This document shows positions 1 to 10,137 of a DNA stretch of 64,000 nucleotides, one piece after another. Below the pieces are notes generated by a model that ran no database searches, was not told where the DNA came from, and worked only from the letters and a program-made list of their open reading frames with translations. This stretch comes from Panagrolaimus kolymaensis (taxonomy: Eukaryota > Nematoda > Chromadorea > Rhabditida > Panagrolaimidae), in contig JAJQJQ010000013.1 in assembly GCA_028622995.1 (NCBI GenBank), forward strand, positions 1,860,001 to 1,924,000, given 5' to 3'. Position numbers and translations under genes: made by a program. How positions within the stretch are numbered: position 1 is the stretch's first letter; the number at the start of each line of letters is the position of its first letter.

Positions 1-29
1 TTTAAAATATTAAAGGTATGAATTATTAC

Positions 30-1041
30 CTTTTGTTAAGCTCTTCTTCTTCTTCAGAGTCATTGGAAAAAGTATTATCATCTTCACTTTTGCCGCTATC
101 AAAAAAATCTGAATCCAAATTTTGGCTATCTCTGCCACCGCCGTCGGTGTCATCAAATTTATTGTTGTTTAAATCCGCCGATAATTTATCCTTAATACTT
201 TTAATTACAGGTGGTTCCTCCTTTTTCAGCAGCGGCCTTTTACGTAATTGCATCCTACTAAAAAAAACTCATTTTTAAAAGTAAAAAAATGTCAAAATAT
301 TGAAAAAAAAAATACTGATCACTACTAATTGCATTTTTAAGTGGTTTTATATTTTCAAAATCATTTTTCGTTTCATCACAAATTTCAGAATAAAAATTGG
401 TCGCATTTTCTATTTTGACATCAGTCAAATATTTTTCTCTTTTCTCAACAGGAAAATACTCTAGCAAAATGGTAAATATATTTTTAAGTGATTTTGAAGT
501 TGAAAATACTTTATTTGTTTTAAATTGGCTAAACAATGGCTCAAGGAATCGAGTTTGAAGCATACTTTCTAGCACTTTGTAATCTTGATAACCTTTATTT
601 GGAATCTAAAAATAATCAAATCAAAAATTAATAACAAAATTTGAATAATAAAAAAAGAAAATCAAACATCGGATTTTTGAATAATTTCATATATCTTTTT
701 GCAGCTTTCAAGTTTGGAAAAAATTAAAACAAAATTATGATCGTCGTCGCTTTTTGAAGCGAAGAAGCATAGGAGATTCTAAGGATTTAGTCTAAGTTAT
801 AAAAGTTTGATATATATTAGAAAAAGGCTTACACTTATTTGGATACTCTGTTGTTCAAACGAAGCTGCAATATTTTTTTGATCTAAATAATTTTTCTTTA
901 GCCTCCCCATATTATATAAAAACATAGTTTACCTTCACCATTTGGAATAACATTCAAACTCTTTTTAATTGAATTTGCAACAATTTTACATTTTCCATAA
1001 TAACTAGCTTGATGATTTTCGTTAAACAATAATAATTCCAT
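30..1041 (-). CDS. PP4R3/SMEK-like protein, 5' part, runs off left edge
   Basis: Five exons fit in phase on the minus strand: 1041-933, 882-833, 778-668, 605-316 and 257-30, the last ending at a GTAATA donor, so the gene continues beyond position 1. The N-terminus (LLLFNENHQ...YYGKCKI, then a segment ending FSKLESCKKIYEII) resembles the EVH1/PH-like domain of PP4 regulatory subunit 3, which recruits substrates to protein phosphatase 4. The following segment (TRFLEPLFSQF...IFTILLEYF...NFYSEICDE) resembles the C-terminal end of the SMEK armadillo region, then a basic and an acidic low-complexity tail, as in the family. Human family members have roughly 450 further residues between these parts; here they are absent, so this is a compact or degenerate copy. 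Start chosen at the ATG where the family's N-terminal strand begins. The family call rests on remembered sequence and is moderately sure. Confidence 0.55.
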
Positions 1042-1329
1042 AATTTAGCTCCTTCCAAAACCATTTATGGCACGCACACAAAATAAAATTGAAAGAATAG
1101 TGAAAGGCAAATATGCCAAAGTCTACAAAAATAGGGTATAAACTACAAAAATTATTTTTTTTTTATCGAATCTTAAAATTATCAAATATAAAAAAAGAAT
1201 TTTTTTGGCATTCATCACGGAATATGTTCAATTGATTACTAGATAATAATTAATTAAGTTGGGATCGACTAAATTTTTCAAAACATTTTTAGTTTTTCTA
1301 TTTTGCTAAAACAATAGGGAACTAACTAC

Positions 1330-1448
1330 CTTTGATCAATTGGAGTAAGAATTAGTGTTTTTGTAACAAAATTAACAATAATCTTGCATTCTCCAAAATA
1401 TCTAACTTGATGCTTTTCATTTAATAGCAAAAACTTTGATGGCAAATT
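1330..1448 (-). pseudogene. Decayed duplicate of the first exon of the PP4R3-like gene
   Basis: Minus-strand translation gives FLLLNEKHQVRYFGECKI and then TKTLILTPIDQ, ending at an AG/GTAGTT donor. This aligns with LLLFNENHQASYYGKCKI in exon 1 of the adjacent gene (933-1041). No in-frame ATG precedes it. Its donor is phase 2, while exon 2 of the neighbour needs phase 1, so splicing into that gene would cause a frameshift. It is best read as a leftover of a tandem duplication rather than an alternative first exon. Confidence 0.5.
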
Positions 1449-1699
1449 GAAATGAGAAAAAATTAAATCAAAAACAAAAAATATTCCAAGTCTCAAACCT
1501 TTTAATCTTTTTTTTTTTCAAAATTTTTTTTATTTTAATTTTTGGCCTTTCGTTCACTTAAAAAAACGTTAAAAAATAAAATTTTTAGAATAATGGCTAA
1601 AAAAATGTTTTACACTTCTTGATTGCATTTATTTTTTTCTTAATTTACTTTTCGACTTCTGGGCATTTATTTATTTACTGTGCTTTTAAAAATTTTTTT

Positions 1700-2542
1700 A
1701 TGAACCAACAATACTTTGGCATTTCAAATATTGATTGTTTAAATGATCCTTTTTTAACTGATATAAATTTATTTCCAAGTGTTTGCGAACAAACTTTATT
1801 AAATTATGTTAATTCAAATACAATTTTGGAAATATTTCAAGAAGCCGAAATAAGCAAAATGGTTGACTATGATACGACACCAATTTTATATCAGCATCGA
1901 GAAAATGAAAGTTTCAAAAATATTTGGAAAAATGTTAAAAATGGCGATGTAATTACAAATCGAGCTTCAATGAGATCTTTGAGTTTGACCGACAAAAATG
2001 TAATTTGTGAGAAAAAATGGTTTGACAACGAAATTAGCGATGATGAACATCCAAAATATTTTTATTTAATCCAACCAAAAAATTCGAATACCAATGTGCC
2101 AGAAAAATTAAAGCTTGGTAATGCCGCTCCAGCAGTAATTTTTAAAACTCCTTCCACAAAAAATCATTCAATTTTTCGTTACATGAAATCTCAACACGAA
2201 AATTTGACAGTGCATTACACCTGCGAAATTGATGGATTTGTGAAATCAGAAATCAACAATGCTGTAAATTTTGAGCCTGTGGAATTTAAATGTTTTAAAA
2301 ATCCAGAAAATCGAGTGCTCGAAGTTTGGGATATTTGGGATAATGTTAGAATTAGCACTGCAATACAATGTGAATTATCTGGAATTGAAAATGTTATCCT
2401 CGCATTTCATGATAATGGAAAATATATGCAACTTAAATATTATAATTTAAATTTATTGAAACTTGGAATTGGACAAAATATTGATGGAGCTTTATGGAAA
2501 ATGAAAAAAAATTTATCGAATATAATAAATCGTTGTAAATAA
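1700..2542 (+). CDS. DXO/RAI1-family (EOL-1-like) decapping nuclease, copy 1
   Basis: Single-exon gene of 280 residues. The family removes defective or non-canonical 5' caps and degrades RNA 5'-3'; C. elegans EOL-1 belongs to it. Visible family signatures are GDVITNRAS (about residue 85-95), the metal-binding CEIDGF with Glu176 and Asp178, EPVEFK with Glu195 and Lys197, and the following AIQCELSGIENVILAF helix-strand that corresponds to the DXO LLG.P.I..GF segment. Start chosen at the ATG giving MNQQYFGISNID, because the two paralogs begin at the same motif (YFGISNLD). A longer in-frame start at 1619 would only add hydrophobic residues from AT-rich DNA. The gene is convergent with the alpha-kinase gene. 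Catalytic acidic residues and lysine are kept, so it may be active. Confidence 0.75.
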   Translation: MNQQYFGISNIDCLNDPFLTDINLFPSVCEQTLLNYVNSNTILEIFQEAEISKMVDYDTTPILYQHRENESFKNIWKNVKNGDVITNRASMRSLSLTDKNVICEKKWFDNEISDDEHPKYFYLIQPKNSNTNVPEKLKLGNAAPAVIFKTPSTKNHSIFRYMKSQHENLTVHYTCEIDGFVKSEINNAVNFEPVEFKCFKNPENRVLEVWDIWDNVRISTAIQCELSGIENVILAFHDNGKYMQLKYYNLNLLKLGIGQNIDGALWKMKKNLSNIINRCK

Positions 2543-3002
2543 AAAATGGTTAAAATAAATGGTTTTATGACTAAGCATTCTCAGTTTAAAAAAACAAAAT
2601 TTTACTTTGTTTTACAAAGAATGGAAATGAAATAAATTAAAATTATATATATTTAAACTTATTTAAAGTCTTTTTTTTCTTTAACAAGACCACGTTCTTT
2701 TCGTTCGAATTTAACGTGTTCTTTTTTTTCGAACTTTAAGGTTTATTAACAACGACACTGAATAAAAAACTTTTTTTATTGCTAAATAATTTTATAAAAC
2801 AACAAAGTCCAAAATTTTATAAGATAAATTAACTCTTTTTGATTGGAAACGTATGGCATCCTTTAATAATAAAAAAAGCTACAAAATATGAGATTTATTT
2901 TGCATTAAAAATGCAATCATAAAAATTCAAGACTCAAAAATGATTTAAACAAATACCAACATTTTTTATATAATTTTTAAATTCTTAGACAAAGTTCCTT
3001 TA
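2543..3002. other. Intergenic DNA between convergent genes
   Basis: Shared 3' region of the DXO copy 1 gene and the alpha-kinase gene. It is AT-rich, with AATAAA-type motifs near 2630 and 2762. No coding potential was seen. Confidence 0.6.
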
Positions 3003-5031
3003 CTAGTTTGGCCAAGGATTAATCATACTAAAAAGATTTCTCGGTTTATTTAATTCAGCTGTAAAATCCATTTCAACGTCGCTCTCGATTGAAGGGAGGC
3101 AGAGAATTCGTCGTTTAATGTTTGTAGATAATTCTGACACTTTTGTGGTGCAATCCTCAAAATTAACTGGTTTCAAGCTTAAAGCTTGACAAAATTTGTT
3201 ACATTCATGCCCTTCAAAAAAGGTATCCATTCCGACTTTCCCTAAATTGGTCGTTCCAAATCGGGTTTCATCAACACAATGTATGGCGGGATCTGTAAGC
3301 ACTGTGATAGTTTTTCCTTTATAATCTTTAGTTATAATTCCTTGAAGATCCACAACCATCATGTTACCATTAGTAACCTTAATTTTTTAAATATAGATAC
3401 TATTTAAAAAGTAAATGAGAAATTTTACTTGGTATGTCCAATGAGAGAATGCTGTTAATGTCCAAACAAAATTTATATCAATCTTTAAATTTTCCGCCGT
3501 TGATTCAACCATTTCATAATCCGCATTATTTGTAAATCGAACAAAAATATCATCCTTCCCGTATTGTTTTTCACATGATAAATATCGATATTTTCCTTTA
3601 CCCATTTCAATACATAAAGTTTTTACCTTCAAAAATTTAATAGCATATCGGAATCCATTAACTTTACCAAATTCTTCATTAAACTTTCGCGCAAAAAAAG
3701 ATGCAATAGTTTGAAATTGATTCGTGATTTCGTATCGTGTGGCAGTATCCTTTTCAGAATTAAGTTTAATATATTCTTTAAGAACGATATTTACCGGTTC
3801 GGCGATAGTTAAATCTCGTCCATAAAAAGCGTATCGTTCGGCGCCTTTTGCAAAAGGGTTATCAGCTATTTGGATGATAGCTCGATTGGGCAAATTCCGT
3901 TCTAAAGTAACGTCATTTACGATGTCATCGATCGTTACGGGCATTTCATAGTCCATAAGACGACCATTTCTCTTTGGGATACTTTTCCAGTTTGGTGTTT
4001 CAGTGTCAAGTTTATAGGTTGGTTCTTTCTTTATAGTAGCAGCTTTTGGTGAGAAAAAGACAGAAGTTGTTACAGCTGTAAAAACAGCGCTGGTTATTTC
4101 CAAAACATCTTTAATATCAAAGTCAGTAATCTTTTTGCCATAAGCTGCAGAAAAAATTCCAAGCATTATATCAGTTGATGAGTTAATTTTACCAAAATAA
4201 TAATCAATATTTTTATCAGCAATTTTATTAAAAATATCTATTTCACATCGTTTTTTTGGATCTCCATCGGGATAATCGTCGTCCGCATCATCATATTCAT
4301 GATACTTTCTTCCATGGCACGGTGCATCAGCGATATGAAAAATAACTTTTGTTCCACAATCATCAGACCAAGCAAGTTTAAAAACTTCTTCAAAGGCGCC
4401 AAAAATATCTTCTGGAGTATCACCACCGCCATCAGCAATTAGCTTTCCACAAAAACTCTGGAATTTATCAACAGATTCGGTAAAATCGAGTAATTGAAAA
4501 TGTTTTTTATCTTTGAAATCACGATATGCTACTATTGAAAGCTTCAACTTCTTTGTATATTGGTCACGACGCGAGTGGAGATTTGCCTTTTTTAATAAAT
4601 AAACAATCTGTATGATTGAATCTCGCACACCGTCGATGTGATCTTGCATACTCTTAGTTGAGTCAACCATAAAACATAATTCAACATTTCGAGCCAGCCG
4701 AATTTTTTGTAAAATCAGTTTAATGTTTTTCTTTCTCAAATTTAATGCAACTCGAAATCGTTCAGGTAATTCATTTTCTGGAACATCTTCACCATAATTA
4801 AGTCCATGTTCTTGATAAATTGCACGAAAACGTTTGTTAGCTTCACGTTTTTGAATTAATGAAAGTAATGATGAATTTCCTAAATTTGTATTATCAATAG
4901 CAGAAAATAAAATTGCTAATAAAAATTTTTTATAACTAACCACCGTTGTTTAGTCGACCTATATTTTCGTGGGACCATGATGATGGAATTTCACTCAAGG
5001 ATTCATTTGTCCATGATGTTATATCCGACAT
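3003..5031 (-). CDS. VWA-domain alpha-kinase (VwkA/eEF2K-like)
   Basis: Three exons: 5031-4941, 4879-3429 and 3377-3003, joining in phase to a 638-residue protein. An N-terminal region is followed by a von Willebrand A domain (about residues 80-290) with a MIDAS-like DSTKSM motif and GGGDTPED. The C-terminal alpha-kinase domain (about 350-610) contains NPFAKGAERYAFYG and VLKEY (probable ATP-binding Lys), then HWTYQ at the exon 2-3 junction, MVVDLQGI, LTDPAIHC and FGTTNLG...CN.FC, all hallmarks of atypical alpha-kinases such as eEF2 kinase. The layout matches Dictyostelium VwkA, which phosphorylates Thr/Ser in helical contexts and acts at membranes and the cytoskeleton. Start ATG at 5031 gives MSDITSWTNE; the small first exon is supported by phase agreement at the GTTAGT donor. 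Confidence 0.85.
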
Positions 5032-6117
5032 CTTGCCAAAACTTATAAAAAAAATTTACTATATTTTTATTAATTTATAAATATTGTCGGTGAATAAACG
5101 GGATTCATTTCGCTTCAATAAGGTTTCATTTAGATTGCCTCGGGATTTATTTTGCAAAATTCTCTTTTTAAACTGTATTGAAACGGCTGACAATGAATCC
5201 TGTTTTTACACCCACGTCGTAGCTTAAATTTAAATTTAGAAATACAACTAAAAAACGCGGAAGCACAAATTTTTTATTTAAATTTTAATGACACAAAAAC
5301 TTTTTTAAGTATAAATCTATGTTTAATTAATAAATCCAATAGGAATTATATAAATATGTATATATTTTTAAAAAATAAGCAGGAAATTAAACGGCATCAA
5401 ATTTTACATTTATTTTATTGGGAACTATGTTTGATTCTTTTATAGGGAGAGTAAACTATTTTTTTATTACTTTTTCAAGAAATAGACGCTGTCATATTTC
5501 TTTTTCTACATATTTTTTAGAGAATATTTTTAATCTGAAATGTTCTTCTTAAAGGTTTTATCAGTTTATTGTTGATATGTCCATCTACACAGATGTTTTA
5601 TCAGCAATCAAGAGTGGCGCCATAAAAGTATGAAAAACATGAGTGAAAACAATCTAACTCGCATTGTCTGAATTAATAAACATATGCATAATATTTTTAC
5701 TACAAAATTGCTCTGAATGAATGGTTTCAGCCATAATCACAAAATTGTATTTGTAATTTTTGCGACTCTTTGTGTTACATTTTCGCTTTTTTACATATAA
5801 ACCCTAAGTTTATTACTTTTTACATGCTTAAATCAAAATTCCATCAAAGTTAAGACTTGCAGGTATTTAAAAAAAATAAAAAAAGATAATATTTACATAA
5901 AAAAGTTAAAATAAGAAAGTCTTTAATCAATATTTTTAATTTATATTCTTTATCAGCAATATTGATTATCATCATTTTCCAATGAATAACTTTCCCCTTT
6001 TTTCTTGTGAAATCAAAAATATAAAAAATATTTTTATTGAACTCTTTTACGTTACAAAGCATTAAAACTTTAAAAAATTGCAAAAGTATTAAAAAAGGTT
6101 AATAAATTTAAAGTTGT
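5032..6117. other. Intergenic DNA upstream of the alpha-kinase gene
   Basis: About 1.1 kb of AT-rich sequence holding the presumed promoter of the alpha-kinase gene and, at the far end, 3' flank of DXO copy 2. The only open frames are short, lysine/phenylalanine-rich and without splice context. Nothing else recognised. Confidence 0.5.
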
Positions 6118-6182
6118 GGTAATCTTGGTGATCGCAGAATAATTTGCGATTTAAGCCTCTTCGCCACGTCAAGGCGATTACC
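6118..6182 (-). ncRNA. Structured element A in the 3' flank of DXO copy 2
   Basis: Outer 7-bp stem GGTAATC (6118-6124) / GATTACC (6176-6182) encloses a 6-bp stem ATCGCA (6131-6136) / TGCGAT (6145-6150) and a 4-bp stem CGCC (6162-6165) / GGCG (6173-6176) with a 7-base loop ACGTCAA. It lies about 40-100 bases past the stop codon of DXO copy 2. A second copy lies at 7820-7895. The layout recalls a tRNA without a D arm, so a tRNA-derived repeat is an alternative to a 3'UTR regulatory structure. Confidence 0.45.
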
Positions 6183-6218
6183 TTTGAAGAGGGTAGCGCT
6201 GGATCTTAATTAATAATT

Positions 6219-7133
6219 TCAGGTATGCGCCTTCTTCCTGAATTTTGATTTATTGGAACGTTGATTTGACGAACCAATATTTTGATGTTCCTTTCCTGAT
6301 GGTAAAGCTGCTCGCGTGCAATTTTTCACTAAATTTTTCATATTTGTGTTCATCCAAAAGTTGACATTTTGCATTTTTTCTTGAATATCAGCTTCAAATT
6401 CATTAAGATTTAAATATTTTAATTCCATGGTTGAATTATTTAAAAGTCCAAAAATAATTGCATTTAATCCAGCTAATTCACACTGAGTCGCAATGGTAAG
6501 TTTTAAGTTGCCAAATATCTGGAATTCTTTATTTGAAGCCACAGTGAAGCTTTTGAATTCAACCGGTTCATAAACAAAATCGTTTCCAATTTTTGATCGA
6601 ATAAACCCATCTATTTCACAAGTATAGTGTTCAGTGCACTGGAGTTCTTTGTTGTAGCTTTTCACATATCGATAAATGGAATATTCATGTCTGGTTGGAT
6701 GATTGAATACAACGGATTCTGCATCGAATCCACTTTGAACTTGAGCCATTGATACATTTTGAGGTCGTGGTTTCTTACAAATTAAATATATTCGTTTTTG
6801 GATTCCATTAACTTCAACAATTTTTTCTTGGACCTCTTCATTTCTCCATGGTTTGGCAAATGATGCCTTTGCCCCACGGTTGGTGACAATATCGCCATCA
6901 TTGATACCATCCCAAATATTTCTTAGCATTGAATTACTTCGATGTTCGAATAAAATAGGCATAGAGAAATGAATATCTGGACATGTGACCTTTTCTTTTT
7001 TATTTACTTTAAAAATTTTACTGGAATTTATAGAATCTAATAAAATTTCTTTATCAATAAATGGAAATAATTTAAAATCATCAATAAATGGTTTATTAAA
7101 TGAATCCAAATTCGATATTCCGAAATATTCCAT
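6219..7133 (-). CDS. DXO/RAI1-family (EOL-1-like) decapping nuclease, copy 2
   Basis: Single-exon gene of 304 residues. It shares YFGISNLD at the N-terminus, GDIVTNRGAK, the metal-binding CEIDGF and EPVEFKSF pair, and ATQCELAGLNAIIFGLL with the other two copies. Start at 7133 chosen because MEYFGISNLD aligns with the paralog starts. It has a basic C-terminal extension of about 25 residues ending SKFRKKAHT that the other copies lack; this could be a nuclear-targeting or RNA-binding tail, by inference only. It is transcribed in the same direction as copy 3, and both carry a related structured element after the stop, so the pair looks like a tandem duplication that included the 3' flank. Catalytic Glu, Asp and Lys positions are intact. 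Confidence 0.75.
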   Translation of the reverse strand: MEYFGISNLDSFNKPFIDDFKLFPFIDKEILLDSINSSKIFKVNKKEKVTCPDIHFSMPILFEHRSNSMLRNIWDGINDGDIVTNRGAKASFAKPWRNEEVQEKIVEVNGIQKRIYLICKKPRPQNVSMAQVQSGFDAESVVFNHPTRHEYSIYRYVKSYNKELQCTEHYTCEIDGFIRSKIGNDFVYEPVEFKSFTVASNKEFQIFGNLKLTIATQCELAGLNAIIFGLLNNSTMELKYLNLNEFEADIQEKMQNVNFWMNTNMKNLVKNCTRAALPSGKEHQNIGSSNQRSNKSKFRKKAHT

Positions 7134-7819
7134 TAAATTCAGAGAAAAATAAACACAGCAAATGAGGCAGTTGGCAACCTCGGGAAAGGTAAAGAAAAGC
7201 AAGTTAACATTTTGCTTTTATATCTTGTTGCCTAGAGGCTTTGCAGTATGTTAAGACGTAAGAGAAAAACACATATTTTGCAGTTAATCAAGCAATAGCG
7301 CCTGTTTTACTTCTGTCAATTTTTTGTTTGAACTCTTTTTTTTCAAGATGATCCTCTTCCTTAACTTTTTTGTTGGTGTTAAAAATGCTTAGGCCAACTG
7401 CTATTTTTAAAGCAGCAAATTTTTATTTTATTTTTTTGTTAAATATCTTTTTCTTTTCACATTTTTCTTTAAAGAGGTAAAAATTAGAAGAAAAAACTAG
7501 AAAAAAATGCAGGCAAAAGAAAAACAAAACAAACGTGTTTTCTTTTCTCCACCAAAGTGTGTCGCTTTGGCAGTTGAATTGCAAAGGAAGCTATAAATAT
7601 GTTTTTCTTTTCTTTTTCTATGTGTCTTTTTCTTACACTTTCGAGAACTTAAGCTCCTTTTAGCTGCCTGCCAGTTGGAAGTCAATCAAAATCTTATTTT
7701 TATACAAATAAATGAAAAGAAAAAATCGAGGCATATCAAAAACTTTATTTTAAAAATTCCCAAAAAATGCAATGCAAAAAAAAAGGGAAATTTAAAGTTT
7801 AAATATGCCATAAAATTGT
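7134..7819. other. Intergenic DNA between DXO copies 2 and 3
   Basis: Presumed promoter of copy 2 and distal 3' flank of copy 3. AT-rich with A/T runs; no supported coding sequence. Confidence 0.5.
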
Positions 7820-7895
7820 GGTAGTCTTAGATCATCGCGATAAAATAATAACACAACAGCGACTTAAGCCCCTTCGCCACGTCAAGGCGACTACC
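7820..7895 (-). ncRNA. Structured element B in the 3' flank of DXO copy 3
   Basis: Second copy of the element at 6118-6182. Outer stem GGTAGTC (7820-7826) / GACTACC (7889-7895), inner TCGC (7835-7838) / GCGA (7859-7862), and the near-identical TTCGCCACGTCAAGGCGA hairpin. Relative to copy A, the fourth outer pair changes from A-T to G-C on both sides, a compensatory change. The first inner loop is longer here. It lies about 120-195 bases downstream of the copy 3 stop codon. Confidence 0.45.
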
Positions 7896-8015
7896 AATGA
7901 AAGGGGATGCACTTTTTTTTCTTCAGGGTATGCAAAACCCATATAAGTATTAATCATATCATCATCCTAATGTGGACAAATAGAGTTCTTCTTTTATAGT
8001 TCATAAGTATGAATT

Positions 8016-8849
8016 TTAATCGTGGATGGCTTTTTTGTAATTATTAATGAGCATTTTCATGTTAATATCCATGAAGAGAAGAGATTTTTTTACTTTATAT
8101 TCAACGCCTTCTTCGATTTGTGATAAATTAAAATAATGTAGCTTCATATTTTGATTATTTCGAGATCCAACGATAATATTATCGATACCAGCTAATTTTG
8201 CTTGAATGAAAATATTGACTTTGTTTTTATCTGGTAATAAAAGTTTTTCAGTGGGATTAACTTCATAACTTTTTAATTCAACTGGAATAAAATTATTTTC
8301 AGATATGATAAATCCATCGATTTCGCATGTGTAATGTTCAAAGCATTCAAGATCCGCATTGTATCCTTTCATGTACCGATAAATTGAATAAGGATGTCGG
8401 GTTGGATATTCGAATATTGCAGCTTCAGCAAGTAAACCAATATTGACTTTTGGTATATTTGTGTAAATATGTTGATCTTTTTTACAAATTAAATATATCC
8501 GTTTTTGGATTCCATTAAGTTCAACAATTTTTTCTTGAATTTCTTCATTTCTATTTGGATATGCCAGCGATCTCTTTGCAGCTCGATTTGTGACAATATC
8601 ACCATCCTTGATATCGTCCCAAATATTTTTTAATAAAATATTATTTCGATGCTCATAAAGTATCGGAATATTATTGTATTGATAGTTAATGATGATTCGG
8701 TTGACCATTTCTTCTGATTTAATAGTAAATTTTTTATTTGTTTTAATTGAATTTAATAAATAATCTTTATCAATAAATGGGAATAATTTTTTATCATTAA
8801 TAAAGGGTTCATTTAAGTAATCTAAATTTGAAATACCAAAATATACCAT
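8016..8849 (-). CDS. DXO/RAI1-family (EOL-1-like) decapping nuclease, copy 3
   Basis: Single-exon gene of 277 residues starting MVYFGISNLDYLNEPF. It has the same ordered signatures as its paralogs: ILYEHRNN, GDIVTNRAAKRSL, KRIYLICKK, YSIYRYMKGY, CEIDGF, PVELKSY and a final IVGSRNN strand region. PVELK is the version closest to the canonical DXO motif IV. No introns, and the start is directly at the conserved N-terminal motif. The three copies differ mainly in loops and C-terminal length. The gene lies 130 bp from the left end of a fold-back transposon. The function is inferred to be removal of aberrant RNA 5' ends; in C. elegans the related EOL-1 has been linked to antiviral and learning phenotypes, but orthology cannot be decided here. 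Confidence 0.75.
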   Translation of the reverse strand: MVYFGISNLDYLNEPFINDKKLFPFIDKDYLLNSIKTNKKFTIKSEEMVNRIIINYQYNNIPILYEHRNNILLKNIWDDIKDGDIVTNRAAKRSLAYPNRNEEIQEKIVELNGIQKRIYLICKKDQHIYTNIPKVNIGLLAEAAIFEYPTRHPYSIYRYMKGYNADLECFEHYTCEIDGFIISENNFIPVELKSYEVNPTEKLLLPDKNKVNIFIQAKLAGIDNIIVGSRNNQNMKLHYFNLSQIEEGVEYKVKKSLLFMDINMKMLINNYKKAIHD

Positions 8850-9306
8850 AAAAATAAAAAAAAGGGAAAAAGAAAGGTAAAAAATGAGAAAAAAGCATTC
8901 CCTTTTATACTCTTTTCTTCAGGCAGCGCTGCCAAGAAGAAGAAAAAAGAAAACATGAAAGACAGACACATACCCAATCAGGCTTTGGCGTAATTAAATT
9001 TTAAAAAAAGCGTAAGTGGGTTGGGCTCCGCATGGGAGACTGTATTTGAAAATGTGATTTAAAACCAATTCCGTCAATTTTTTTGAAACGGTCGGCTCCG
9101 ATGAAAATTTTTTTTTTGAGATAGCTTTACCAATGTTTTCGCACATGCTTAGCTTGGCTAATTCCAAGAGGTTTTGGCCAGATGTGTACCATATTCATGG
9201 AGATACAGCTACTTGAAGGTTTATGGTTGAATTAATTCAAAATTATGCCATAATTCATTCTTTCGTTATATTTTTATATTCTCTTATGATTAATAAGTTT
9301 TCGACC

Positions 9307-9591
9307 ATGGAGAATCCGAATTTAACCACCACAACCCTTCATGTATATGCTAAACATCGATTTTTCACCAACGTGGCATGGTTTTTGGCTCATCACGGGT
9401 CACAGAAGCTCGCGGGCGGAATGAGACTATTGCCATTCGAAAGAGCATGTTTTTTTACCCTAGAAACAGGAATAAAACCCGGAAAAAAAATTCCGCACGA
9501 TCATTTGGGAATTTTTGAATATTTCTTTTTACATAAATCAGCTAATAAGATCATTAAGAAAAAATTAGAAAAAATTCATAAACCCATTTAA
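9307..9591 (+). CDS. Hypothetical 94-residue ORF in left arm of fold-back element
   Basis: Small ORF starting MENPNLTTTTLHVYAKH; an upstream in-frame ATG (MINKFSTM) is possible. The protein has a central FLAHHGSQKLAGGMRLL segment and a lysine-rich tail. I do not recognise the family. The same frame is kept open in the inverted copy at 10138-10422 with only a few residue changes, which shows recent duplication of the arms and perhaps some selection, though high DNA identity alone could keep it open. It lies inside the transposon and has no intron signals. Confidence 0.35.
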   Translation: MENPNLTTTTLHVYAKHRFFTNVAWFLAHHGSQKLAGGMRLLPFERACFFTLETGIKPGKKIPHDHLGIFEYFFLHKSANKIIKKKLEKIHKPI

Positions 9592-10137
9592 AAAATCAGG
9601 AAAGCTAACAAAACCATAAAATCAATGCTCCTGGATTTTTTGGTACCAATTTCAACCTTATTTGTTATGCAACATCATCCACCTCGACCAATAGAAGCAC
9701 TAACAGTGCTTAATGAACTTCAAAAATGTGTAAAAATTCAAAAACTGTTATTTTTATTCTAGAATAATGTTTTCTATACCAATTTGAGGTCGTAGAATCC
9801 GAATATGAAGCCAGATTACCACCATTAATAGATAGTTTTAGAGATATGAAGACTTTAAATATGCAAATTTTCATAGTCCCAAAACATTCCTTTTAGTAAG
9901 GAAAACTAGTGAAACGGAGGTCAAATTCGGATTCTACGACCTCGATTTGATATTATAAAGATGATTGTGGAATAAAAATAAGAAATTTTGAGTTTATACA
10001 CATTTTTGAAGTTCATTAAGCACTGTTAGTGCTTCTATTGGTCGAGGTGCATGATGTTGCATAACAAATAAGGGTGAAATTGTTACCAAAAAATCCAGGA
10101 AGGTTGATTCTATGGTTCTGTAAGCTTTTCTGAATTT

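Noticed and set aside
833..910. Alternative first exon starting MGRLKKNYLDQ for the PP4R3-like gene
   Set aside because: The acceptor at 883-884 gives exon 2 in phase with an upstream exon whose sequence fits the family N-terminus; the internal ATG was therefore not taken as the start.
1619..1699. Longer hydrophobic N-terminus for DXO copy 1
   Set aside because: The paralogs begin at YFGISN; the extension is AT-rich Phe/Ile sequence typical of translated spacer DNA. The same reason removed the first 23 codons of copy 2.
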